From: JAJYZP01 sp049964535
GTDB taxonomy: Bacteria; Actinomycetota; Acidimicrobiia; Acidimicrobiales; Acidimicrobiaceae
Reading direction: 5' to 3'
Assembly: GCA_049964535.1 (NCBI GenBank)
Contig: JBMFXG010000119.1
Location: 1 to 8,437, forward strand
DNA length: 8,437 nucleotides
Shown here: piece after piece, positions 1 through 5,614 of the stretch
How the letters are laid out: each line of letters starts with the position of its first letter
Position numbering within the stretch: the first letter of the stretch is position 1
Translations under genes and position numbers: made by a program
The notes under the pieces: model-generated
What the model was told of the DNA's origin: nothing
What the model saw: the letters and a program-made list of their open reading frames with translations, nothing else
Database searches by the model: none

Positions 1-67
1 GGGATCTGAGTTCACCTAACTAAGGCTAGCCCGATCGTCGAGCTTTGCGGAAATCTCTTATGAGTTG

Positions 68-93
68 GAGAACACAACAGTGTTGTGCGTCTC
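68..93. repeat. Short hairpin in the fabF downstream region
   Basis: CACAAC (73-78) and GTTGTG (82-87) form a perfect 6-bp stem with an AGT loop. GAGA (68-71) and TCTC (90-93) can extend it past a small internal loop. There is no T-run on either side, so it is not a canonical intrinsic terminator. It lies about 180 bases past the fabF stop and could be a secondary terminator or chance. Confidence 0.35.
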
Positions 94-181
94 TAGCGCT
101 TTAGGAGCCGGTGACTTTGATACCGATCCCGTGTTGTTTAAAGAGAGGTCGAGCGCAGTTGAATCCAGCTCAGCGGTCGGC

Positions 182-239
182 GCAGGCGACTGGATCGTTA
201 TGGAAGGTGATGCCCCACGATAACGATCGAGTCACCTGC
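182..239 (-). terminator. Imperfect 20-bp inverted repeat after fabF, possible terminator
   Basis: Two 20-base arms (182-201 and 220-239) are complementary at 18 of 20 positions, including an unbroken core of nine pairs (GATCGTTAT with ATAACGATC) next to an 18-base loop. On the minus strand it begins about 33 bases after the fabF stop, where an operon terminator is expected. No U-tract follows, so the terminator role is inferred from position and stem strength only. A protein-binding palindrome is the alternative. Confidence 0.4.
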
Positions 240-272
240 GGACGAGCTTATTACTCGGGCAACTCCGGCCTT

Positions 273-1487
273 CTACCGATCTGGTGGGCCAAAAATGACA
301 CAGGAGTTGTGGCCACCAAAACCGAAGGAGTTTGACAAGATATATCCCGGCTCCATTGTGCGTGGCTCGTTGATCACCACGTCGATGTGTATATCAGGAT
401 CGATCTCCTTGGTATTCGCCGTGATCGGAATAGTCCGTGTTTCCATAGTCAAACATGCAGCAACCGCTTCGAGAGCCCCTGCGGCGCCGAGGCCATGTCC
501 GAGCGTTCCTTTGACCGAAGTCGTCGGAAGTCGGCGATCGCCAAAGACCGAGATGATCGCTTGCGACTCAGCGAGATCGTTGAGAGGCGTCGACGTTCCA
601 TGAGCGTTAATGTGGGTAATCGCATCGGGCTCGAGGTCTGCATCATCTAGGGCGAGTCGCATGCATCTCGCTGCACCTACACCTCCTGGGAGGGGAGCGG
701 TGATGTGATGTGCGTCCTCGTTCGAACCCGTTCCCTCAATGATCGCATAGATATGCGCACCACGCGCCTTGGCGTGCTCGAGTTCCTCAAGGACTAAGAC
801 ACCAGATCCTTCACCTGGAACGAATCCATCGCGATTTTTGTCGAAGGGTCGGGAAGTGTAGCTTGCGCTGAGGGCGGTCATGTTGTTGAACCCAGCGGTA
901 GCTGCCGGGGTAATAGCAGCCTCGGCACCACCAGTGAGCATCACATCACATCGTCCGTTCGCAATCAAACGAGCTGCATTAGCAATTGCTTGATTCGAGG
1001 CAGCACAGGCTGTCACCGTTGTCTCGCAGGGACCTTGATAACCAAAACGCATAGCGATTGAGGCCGCTCCGGCATTCGCCATCATAAGGGGAACGAGAAA
1101 CGGAGTCACCCGGCTCGGCCCTCGCTCATGTGCGACGATCACCTGCGCTTCTAGGCTTTCGAGGCCCCCGACACCCGTACCCATCCAGACACCGGCTCGA
1201 GCTGGATCGACTTCAATGGTCCCCGCATCCTGCAGGGCGAGATCGGCTGCTGCAACCCCGAACTGGTTGTAGCGGTCGTAGCGACGCAGCTCCTTTGGTG
1301 TTAGCCATGGAGAAGGGTCGAAGTTCGTAGCGGCACGGATACCAGTTGGAGAAGGGCCGAGTAGTCCTCCCCAGAAATCTTCCTTGCTGGTGCCGAGACA
1401 CGATACGACGCCAAGACCGACTACTGCGACCCTGCGCTTCGAACGGATCCCACCGTGGGGGTCGAGTGGATCCCAGGAGATTCTCAC
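273..1487 (-). CDS. fabF: 3-oxoacyl-[ACP] synthase II (FabF/KasA-type)
   Basis: This 404-residue elongating condensing enzyme joins malonyl-ACP to a growing acyl-ACP by decarboxylative Claisen condensation in cytosolic type II fatty-acid synthesis. The catalytic set is complete: Cys161 in TACAAS, His296 in NAHGTST, Lys326 in SVKGTLGH and His331. The C-terminus has SNSFGFGGHN, the GGHN variant seen in actinobacterial KasA-like enzymes. The start is GTG at 1487, directly against the acpP TAA with no gap. A GGAAAG inside the end of acpP serves as ribosome site, so translation is probably coupled to acpP. No later start exists before the conserved RRVAVVGLG at about residue 18, so the protein carries roughly 15 extra N-terminal residues compared with E. 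coli FabF. It is the last gene of the cluster. The length and motifs leave little doubt about the family; FabB is less likely given the GFGGHN ending and the operon. Confidence 0.95.
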   Translation of the reverse strand: MRISWDPLDPHGGIRSKRRVAVVGLGVVSCLGTSKEDFWGGLLGPSPTGIRAATNFDPSPWLTPKELRRYDRYNQFGVAAADLALQDAGTIEVDPARAGVWMGTGVGGLESLEAQVIVAHERGPSRVTPFLVPLMMANAGAASIAMRFGYQGPCETTVTACAASNQAIANAARLIANGRCDVMLTGGAEAAITPAATAGFNNMTALSASYTSRPFDKNRDGFVPGEGSGVLVLEELEHAKARGAHIYAIIEGTGSNEDAHHITAPLPGGVGAARCMRLALDDADLEPDAITHINAHGTSTPLNDLAESQAIISVFGDRRLPTTSVKGTLGHGLGAAGALEAVAACLTMETRTIPITANTKEIDPDIHIDVVINEPRTMEPGYILSNSFGFGGHNSCVIFGPPDR

Positions 1488-1727
1488 TTAGAGCTTTCCG
1501 TAGATGAGATCGAAGGCCTTGCCGACGGTGTCGACCCCTTCGAGATCAGACTCTGGTACCGTGATCTCAAACTCGTCTTCCAGTGCCATAACGAGTTCTA
1601 CGAGATCCAAGCTGTCGATCTCGAGATCGCCGGCAAAAGTAGCTTCTGGCACCACCTTGTCTTCGTCGACGTGAAGAACCTTAACCGTCGTCTCTTTAAA
1701 TTTGGCGAATGCCTCGTCTCTTTCCAT
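1488..1727 (-). CDS. acpP: Acyl carrier protein
   Basis: A 79-residue acidic carrier that holds growing acyl chains on a 4'-phosphopantetheine arm and delivers them to FabD, FabH, FabG and FabF, all encoded around it. The attachment serine is Ser39 in the DSL motif (EIDSLDLVEL), at the start of helix II as in all ACPs. The length and the helix-rich, Glu/Asp-rich composition are typical. The ATG at 1725-1727 follows AGGAAG at a spacing of about seven bases. The gene lies 77 bases after fabG, the only real gap in the operon. That gap holds a hairpin and a candidate promoter, which fits the need to make ACP in excess of the enzymes. Its TAA stop abuts the fabF GTG start. Confidence 0.96.
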   Translation of the reverse strand: MERDEAFAKFKETTVKVLHVDEDKVVPEATFAGDLEIDSLDLVELVMALEDEFEITVPESDLEGVDTVGKAFDLIYGKL

Positions 1728-1752
1728 GTGATTTCTTCCTCTCCATCATGCA

Positions 1753-1782
1753 TCAATAGCATGAAACCTTGTGACTTTACAA
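1753..1782 (-). promoter_or_regulatory. Candidate internal promoter for acpP-fabF
   Basis: On the minus strand TTGTAA (1777-1782) and TATTGA (1753-1758) are separated by 18 bases and would start transcription about 20 bases before the acpP ATG. The -35 matches TTGACA at four of six positions and the -10 matches only its first three bases, so this is a weak call. An internal start here would allow acpP to exceed fabDHG. Confidence 0.25.
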
Positions 1783-1788
1783 CAGATC

Positions 1789-1806
1789 GACGACCGAAAG
1801 GTCGTC
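1789..1806 (-). promoter_or_regulatory. Perfect hairpin overlapping the fabG stop codon
   Basis: GACGACC and GGTCGTC form a perfect 7-bp GC-rich stem around a 4-base loop (TTTC on the transcribed strand). It covers the last two bases of the fabG TGA and extends into the fabG-acpP gap. No T-run follows. It could be a partial terminator, an RNA-processing site, or a 3' barrier that protects upstream or downstream mRNA and adjusts the fabG to acpP ratio. The structure is seen directly; the role is inferred. Confidence 0.45.
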
Positions 1807-2551
1807 AGATTCCCATAGCGAGCCCACCGTCAACGCTGAGAACGACTCCAGTGATATAGGACGAACGTTCAGAGCACAAAAACCCTACCGCCGATGCAAC
1901 TTCGTCTGGCCGTCCTGCTCGACGAAGTGGAACCGCCTCAAGTATTGCGTTGGTTCTCGCTTCGCCGGAGGCCTGAAAGATGTCGGTATCGATCGCCCCT
2001 GGAGTGATGACATTGACCGTAATGTTGCGTGATGCAACCTCTCGTGCTAGCGAACGAGCAAAGCCGATGAGCGCAGCTTTGGATGCTCCGTAGTTCGTTT
2101 GACCCGGCGATCCCATGAGCGCTACGACGGACGATATCAGCACGATCCGGCCGAACCGGGCCTTTACCATCATCGGGAGCACGCCCTTAGAGAATCGATA
2201 GGCGGAGGTCAGATTGGTCTCTATTACTGACGAGAAATCCTCTTCAGACATGCGTAGGAGTAGCCCGTCGTGGGTCATGCCGGCGTTGAGCACGAGAGCT
2301 TCGATCGTACCGAAGCGGGCTGTCGCTTGCTCAATGGCTGAAGCGATCCCGTTTGGTTCTGAGATATCGCACTTGATCGCGTGAATGCGAGAGTGTTCGA
2401 GCAGGTCCTGCGGTGGGGTGGTCGATCGATAGGTGAGCGTTATCTGATACCCCGAGTGAAGGAGCTCTCGTACAATAGCTTCACCAATGCCTCTTCCTCC
2501 GCCGGTGACAAGCGCGTGTAGTGAGTGGTCGTTCGGATCACCTATGGCCAT
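1805..2551 (-). CDS. fabG: 3-oxoacyl-[ACP] reductase
   Basis: A 248-residue classical short-chain dehydrogenase that reduces 3-oxoacyl-ACP to 3-hydroxyacyl-ACP with NADPH, the first reductive step after condensation. The Rossmann glycine motif TGGGRGIG is at residues 16-23 and NAG at 89-91. The catalytic tetrad is Asn113, Ser141, Tyr154 and Lys158 (YGASK). The C-terminus has the usual VDGG motif before GMI-type residues (LAMGI). Arg20 after the glycines and Tyr41-Arg42 fit NADPH preference. The ATG at 2549-2551 lies inside the fabH tail (14-bp overlap) behind a good GGAG site about six bases upstream, so it is translationally coupled to fabH. The SDR family is broad, but the operon position makes FabG the clear choice. 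Confidence 0.94.
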   Translation of the reverse strand: MAIGDPNDHSLHALVTGGGRGIGEAIVRELLHSGYQITLTYRSTTPPQDLLEHSRIHAIKCDISEPNGIASAIEQATARFGTIEALVLNAGMTHDGLLLRMSEEDFSSVIETNLTSAYRFSKGVLPMMVKARFGRIVLISSVVALMGSPGQTNYGASKAALIGFARSLAREVASRNITVNVITPGAIDTDIFQASGEARTNAILEAVPLRRAGRPDEVASAVGFLCSERSSYITGVVLSVDGGLAMGI

Positions 2552-3473
2552 CTGCGCTCCAGCGAAGTACGGAAGAAGCCCAGGTCATCCCTGCTCCAAA
2601 ACCGCAGAACAGGACGAGGTCGTCGTTGTGAAGACGACCAGCATCGGCCGCTTGTGCTAGTGCAATCGGTACCGATCCGGACGAAGTATTGCCGGTTCGG
2701 TCCAAGACGATGGCGGTCTTCTCTATGGAGAGTCCGAGACGATCGTTTGCAGCCTCAATGATCCTAAGGTTTGCTTGGTGCGGAACGACCAAGCTTATTT
2801 GGTCGGCCGTGACCCCTGCTCGCGCCATTGCGTTCTGAGCAGAACCAACCATTGCGCGAACAGCGCGCTTGAAGACCTCTCGTCCCTCCATCTTGAGGTA
2901 GCCGCCATGATCGCAGAAGAGAATGTCTACGGCAGATCCGTCGACGCCGAGATCCCAGCCCAAGAAGTCATCGGTGTCGCTGGCCTCAACGACGACCGCT
3001 CCTGCGCCGTCTGCGAAGAGAACGGCGGTCGAACGGTCTTCTTGGTCGGTAATTTTGGAGAGCGTGTCCGATCCAATGACGAGAATCTTCGAATGCCCGG
3101 TAGCTATGAGCGACTTAGCCACAACGAGAGCGTAGACGTAACCGGCGCACGCCGCATTGATATCCATTGCGCCACCGCGGGTTCCAATCTTGTCCGAGAC
3201 GAATGCAGAGGTTGCCGGCACGGTCTGGTCAGGGGTCGTTGTTGAGAGGATCAGAAAGTCAATGTCGGTGGGCACTAGTCCCGCTGACTTGATCGCTTCG
3301 AGCCCCGCTTCGATGGCGAGACTCGAAGTCGTGCCACCCATGCGGCGCTCTCGAATTCCGGTTCGCTCGGTTATCCATGCGTCACTGGTCTCGAGGCGCG
3401 CCTCGAAGTCGGCGTTGGTGACTATCCGTTCTGGGAGATAGTGACCCCATCCTGTAACTCTTGCACCTTGCAT
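2538..3473 (-). CDS. fabH: 3-oxoacyl-[ACP] synthase III (initiating)
   Basis: This enzyme condenses an acyl-CoA primer with malonyl-ACP to start each fatty-acid chain. I chose the ATG at 3471-3473, giving 311 residues. From there the protein begins MQGARVTGWGHYLPE, matching the usual FabH N-terminus, and the start sits two bases after the fabD TAA. An in-frame ATG at 3498-3500 would add nine residues and overlap fabD by 25 bases; neither start has a strong ribosome site, so the longer form (320 residues) stays possible. Numbered from the short form, the catalytic triad is Cys109 (INAACAG), His232 (VPHQANLRI) and Asn262 (GNTSSGSVP), and Trp33 lies in WITERTGI. GFGAGMTW near the C-terminus is characteristic of the family. 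Primer preference (acetyl or branched) cannot be read from the sequence. Confidence 0.94.
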   Translation of the reverse strand: MQGARVTGWGHYLPERIVTNADFEARLETSDAWITERTGIRERRMGGTTSSLAIEAGLEAIKSAGLVPTDIDFLILSTTTPDQTVPATSAFVSDKIGTRGGAMDINAACAGYVYALVVAKSLIATGHSKILVIGSDTLSKITDQEDRSTAVLFADGAGAVVVEASDTDDFLGWDLGVDGSAVDILFCDHGGYLKMEGREVFKRAVRAMVGSAQNAMARAGVTADQISLVVPHQANLRIIEAANDRLGLSIEKTAIVLDRTGNTSSGSVPIALAQAADAGRLHNDDLVLFCGFGAGMTWASSVLRWSADGHR

Positions 3474-3475
3474 CC

Positions 3476-4678
3476 TTACTCGACCCCGTTTCTCAGCCAT
3501 GCGATTGGCTGTCCCATGATGACTCGTTCACCGTCGACCGCTATCATCCCCTGCAGTACACCGTCAAAGGGACTTCGAACTTCGTGTTCACCGATTTTCC
3601 CCAACGAGTCGCCAACGTGGATAGTCTGGCCTTTTGTAGCCGCAACTGGGTCTGGCTGAAGCGTAGGGGAGAAGACCCCCGAGTGGGTCGCAACAACGAT
3701 CCGTTCGGATGCGTAGAAGCGCTCACCGTGATGACTGGTTGCCCAGTCATGAAATGGTCCCTCGGCCGTAACGGCCGAGAGTAACGTTTCGAGATCGCTG
3801 GGTTGAGCGACCGAGACCGTAGGCACCTCTGGCAAGGCTCTCTTGAGCAGACCTCCAAGAACCCCCCCGGGACCCACTTCTACGATGAGGTTCGGATGTT
3901 GGGCGCCGATAAGGTTCATGGTTTGGCGCCAGAGAACCGGTGAACAGAGCTGTGCGGAGAGGAGGTCCGGCCACGAACGTGCCGATTGGTGCTCCTCGGC
4001 ATCCACGTTGGCTATGACTGGGATATCGGAGTCGTAGAAGCGCGTCGCATGGAGAGCCTTGGAGAGTCGAGCCTGTGCCGAAACGATGAGTGGCGTGTGG
4101 AAAGCTCCACCCACGGGTATCTTGACTGCACGCTTAATGCCGAAGGTGCGCGCATCGGAGAGAGCGATATCGATAGCGTGTGTGAGGCCAGCTAACACCG
4201 TTTGGCCATCGGAGTTATAGTTAGCGACGAAGATCCCATCACCGATGTGAGAACAGAGAGCTCGAACGCTTTCGTCGTCAGCTCCGAGAAGTGCTGCCAT
4301 TGCTCCGGGGTTTTCCTCCGCTGCTACTTGCATTGCTTCTCCGCGCTCACAAACAAGCGTTACCGCTCCCTCGAAGGTGACCGCTCCAGCGGCTACGAGA
4401 GCCGAATACTCTCCGAGAGAGTGGCCGGCGCAGAGCTGTGGCGAGATGCCGATTCGCTCAATGGAATCGAGTATCACCATCGACGTGAGGAAGGTAGCGA
4501 TCTGGGTATTTCGTGTCATGGAGAGCTCGTCTGCCTCGGCGTGAAGTAGAAGTCGAGAGAGATCTCGTTGAGCCACTTCGGAGGCTTCTTCGACGAGTTC
4601 CCACGAAGGCTGGTCAGCCCATGGAAGGCCCATCTGTGGCCGTTGCGAACCTTGACCGGGAAACACGAAGCAGATCAT
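3476..4678 (-). CDS. fabD: Malonyl-CoA:ACP transacylase with C-terminal BCCP-like domain
   Basis: FabD moves malonyl from CoA to ACP. Residues 1 to about 300 are a complete transacylase: GQGSQ at 8-12, nucleophile Ser87 in GHSLGEYSAL, Arg112, catalytic His194 in GAFHTP, and VEVGPGGVLGGL near 266-277. The protein is 400 residues; E. coli FabD has 309. After a linker, residues about 325-397 look like a biotinyl/lipoyl barrel: RIVVATHSGVF, then KGQTIHVGDSLGKIG, then SPFDGVL and GERVIMGQPIAWL. They follow the order of BCCP (VGQKVNVGDTLCIVE ... SGTV ... GQPV). The hairpin that would carry the AMKM lysine is about four residues shorter and has no AMK motif; the domain's only lysines are 349 and 361. 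It is probably not biotinylated and may be structural or a docking domain. The ATG at 4676-4678 has a strong GGAGG eight bases upstream. It is the first gene of the operon. Confidence 0.93.
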   Translation of the reverse strand: MICFVFPGQGSQRPQMGLPWADQPSWELVEEASEVAQRDLSRLLLHAEADELSMTRNTQIATFLTSMVILDSIERIGISPQLCAGHSLGEYSALVAAGAVTFEGAVTLVCERGEAMQVAAEENPGAMAALLGADDESVRALCSHIGDGIFVANYNSDGQTVLAGLTHAIDIALSDARTFGIKRAVKIPVGGAFHTPLIVSAQARLSKALHATRFYDSDIPVIANVDAEEHQSARSWPDLLSAQLCSPVLWRQTMNLIGAQHPNLIVEVGPGGVLGGLLKRALPEVPTVSVAQPSDLETLLSAVTAEGPFHDWATSHHGERFYASERIVVATHSGVFSPTLQPDPVAATKGQTIHVGDSLGKIGEHEVRSPFDGVLQGMIAVDGERVIMGQPIAWLRNGVE

Positions 4679-4758
4679 AAGGACGACCTCCAGGCGAGCT
4701 GATGGCTGCTTTGGCCTCTTCTAGGGTGACCAAGAGAGGTGATAGATGTCTGAGCGAT

Positions 4759-4791
4759 CTTCACTGTTCGTCTGATCGGACGACGGTGAAG
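4759..4791. promoter_or_regulatory. Operator-like inverted repeat in the fabD leader
   Basis: CTTCAC (4759-4764) and GTGAAG (4786-4791) are inverted, and inside them TCGTC and GACGA pair around a 6-base centre. The plus-strand form makes a 13-bp stem with one bulged T; on the transcribed minus strand one pair becomes a mismatch. It lies between the candidate promoter and the fabD start. It may be a binding site for a fatty-acid regulator or a leader hairpin; the regulator is unknown. Confidence 0.4.
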
Positions 4792-4800
4792 ACTGTCTTC
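4788..4800. promoter_or_regulatory. Perfect 13-base palindrome GAAGACTGTCTTC
   Basis: Perfect 6+1+6 inverted repeat that shares GAAG with the preceding repeat, so the two could not both be fully occupied by independent proteins. It sits 110 bases upstream of fabD and just downstream of the candidate promoter, a typical place for a repressor. The binding protein is not known. Confidence 0.4.
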
Positions 4801-4822
4801 GAACTCTCTCGTACAAGTCATG

Positions 4823-4851
4823 ACCTAAGTTAGACTCTTCAATTCAGTCAA
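4823..4851 (-). promoter_or_regulatory. Candidate promoter of the fab operon
   Basis: On the minus strand TTGACT (4846-4851) matches the -35 consensus at five of six positions. At 17 bases lies TTAGGT (4823-4828), a poor -10; TAACTT (4827-4832) fits the loose TANNNT pattern but at only 13 bases. Use of either would give a leader of about 140 bases before fabD, containing both inverted repeats. The -35 is good and the -10 uncertain. Confidence 0.35.
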
Positions 4852-5279
4852 TAGTTACAACTTGGAGTGAAGTTTTGCTCTGGTGGACTTTTCGGTGATC
4901 AAATGCGAGGAAGTGGCCGAAGTTTGCAGCTGTCCACACACTCTGAACTCCGGTGTTGTCGAAGGCGGTCGGAAGCTGGCGGTCGCTACCTTGTGCCGAC
5001 GGCTGGTGGTCGATCAGCTTCAGCTTTATGGATAAGTATCCAACTCGCTGCGGCGCACTGCACGGTTGGTGAGGTTTCACAGCCCTTGTCGGTGAGGCTT
5101 CTCGGATGATACCCGCTCACACTGTGATTTGTAGCAGTCGTAACTGCGAAACCTCATGCTGATGTTGGGTCGTTCTTCTGTTGCTTGCTTGCGTTGTTGA
5201 GACCTTGAGCTAGTGTACGGTACTGAGCTGACGTGGCAACGATGGGTCGCTCAATCTGATGAGATAGACTAGGCGGACT
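4852..5279. other. Gene-free region between the fab promoter and tRNA-Leu
   Basis: No supportable gene. Short open frames on both strands (for example 4844-5080 minus) show no recognisable domains. The region contains a possible folded RNA at 5070-5156. Nearer the tRNA there are TTGC/TTG-rich bases (5181-5199) followed by TAGTGT and TACGGT (5211-5221), which could be part of a promoter for the tRNA, but no single pair stands out. Confidence 0.45.
5070..5156. other. Possible three-stem RNA fold
   Basis: TGAGGTTTC (5070-5078) and GAAACCTCA (5148-5156) are perfect 9-base complements. Inside them ACAG/CTGT (5079-5082 with 5122-5125) and GTGAG/CTCAC (5092-5096 with 5116-5120) can form one arm. 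GCAGT-CGTA-ACTGC (5134-5147) forms a second hairpin that directly abuts the closing stem. This is a three-way-junction layout. No known RNA family is recognised, the strand is uncertain, and chance complementarity is not excluded. Confidence 0.3.
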
Positions 5280-5362
5280 GCCCGGGTGGTGGAATGGTAG
5301 ACACGGAGGCCTCAAAAGCCTTTGCTCGCAAGGGCGTGCGGGTTCGAATCCCGCCCCGGGTA
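5280..5362 (+). tRNA. tRNA-Leu (anticodon CAA, reads UUG)
   Basis: An 83-base type II tRNA. The acceptor strands GCCCGGG and CCCGGGT pair with a G1-U72 wobble, as also occurs in E. coli tRNA-Leu, followed by discriminator A73. The anticodon stem GAGGC/GCCTT encloses the loop CTCAAAA, giving anticodon CAA. A long variable arm (GCTC-GCAA-GGGC) is present, as expected for leucine. The T arm GCGGG-TTCGAAT-CCCGC is perfect. CCA is not encoded; CAT follows A73. It stands alone and points away from the fab operon. A perfect inverted repeat begins two bases after it. Confidence 0.96.
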
Positions 5363-5363
5363 C

Positions 5364-5422
5364 ATACAGATGGGCGCCACCTTCTTCGAAGTTTGGACGA
5401 AGAAGGTGGCGCCCATCTGTAT
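5364..5422 (+). terminator. Perfect 25-bp inverted repeat directly after tRNA-Leu
   Basis: Arms 5364-5388 and 5398-5422 are exact reverse complements over 25 bases (cores GGGCGCCACC and GGTGGCGCCC) with a 9-base loop AAGTTTGGA. It begins two bases after the tRNA discriminator base. No T-run follows on either strand, so it is not a canonical intrinsic terminator, but tail-less strong hairpins have been proposed as terminators in actinobacteria. Alternatives are a tRNA trailer hairpin that directs 3' processing, or a mobile palindromic repeat. The repeat is certain; the role is inferred. Confidence 0.6.
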
Positions 5423-5614
5423 CGACGGCGAGCGGACGCCTACCAATCTGTAGCCATCCCTGCGAAATGCAGCTTGATGAGACGGGTTCGGAGGATAAGA
5501 CTGCACCCTTGTTAACGAGCGTTCCGTACGGTACCTCGGGTCGTCATTCAACCTATCGAAGTTTTTGCCGATAGATCGGGATAGTGTTGGAGTTCGAAGC
5601 CAAGTAGGTCGGCG
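5423..5614. other. Intergenic segment upstream of the PilZ gene
   Basis: Contains no gene. Beyond the candidate sigma-28 promoter I see an 8-base palindrome CCGTACGG (5524-5531) and the inverted pair CTATCG (5553-5558) / CGATAG (5569-5574), the second half of which lies in the -10 element. Confidence 0.45.
5548..5574 (+). promoter_or_regulatory. Candidate sigma-28 (FliA/WhiG-type) promoter
   Basis: TCAA (5548-5551), then exactly 15 bases, then GCCGATAG (5567-5574). The FliA/WhiG consensus is TAAA-N15-GCCGATAA, so 3 of 4 and 7 of 8 positions match at the exact spacing. A start near 5582 would leave a leader of about 33 bases before the PilZ ATG at 5615. PilZ proteins such as YcgR belong to the flagellar late-gene regulon in other bacteria, which fits. 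Confidence 0.55.

Larger units (their letters stand above)
1..272. other. Gene-free stretch downstream of fabF
   Basis: I see no convincing coding sequence here on either strand; the only plus-strand open frame (from 111) has no recognisable protein character. The stretch follows the last gene of the minus-strand fab operon and holds two inverted repeats, listed separately, that could help end that transcript. Reading through the fabF TAG stop would add about 24 residues before the next stop, which I regard as chance. Confidence 0.5.

Noticed and set aside
295..3784. Many plus-strand open frames opposite the fab operon
   Set aside because: They are shadows of strongly conserved minus-strand enzymes with intact catalytic motifs.
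4844..5080. Minus-strand 78-residue open frame upstream of fabD
   Set aside because: No recognisable domain, no convincing ribosome site, and it overlaps the candidate fab promoter; the plus-strand frame at the same place is equally empty.
5117..5127. TCACACTGTGA palindrome as a CRP-type site
   Set aside because: CRP sites read TGTGA-N6-TCACA; here the half-sites are in the opposite order with one base between them, so it does not fit.
5294..5515. Plus-strand open frame beginning MVDTEASKAFARK
   Set aside because: It is a read through the tRNA itself and the palindrome, with no ribosome site or protein family character.
5558..5574. GAAGTTT close to GCCGATAG as a complete sigma-28 match
   Set aside because: The AGTTT-like bases are only a couple of bases from the -10, far too close. 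The valid pairing is TCAA with 15 bases of spacing.
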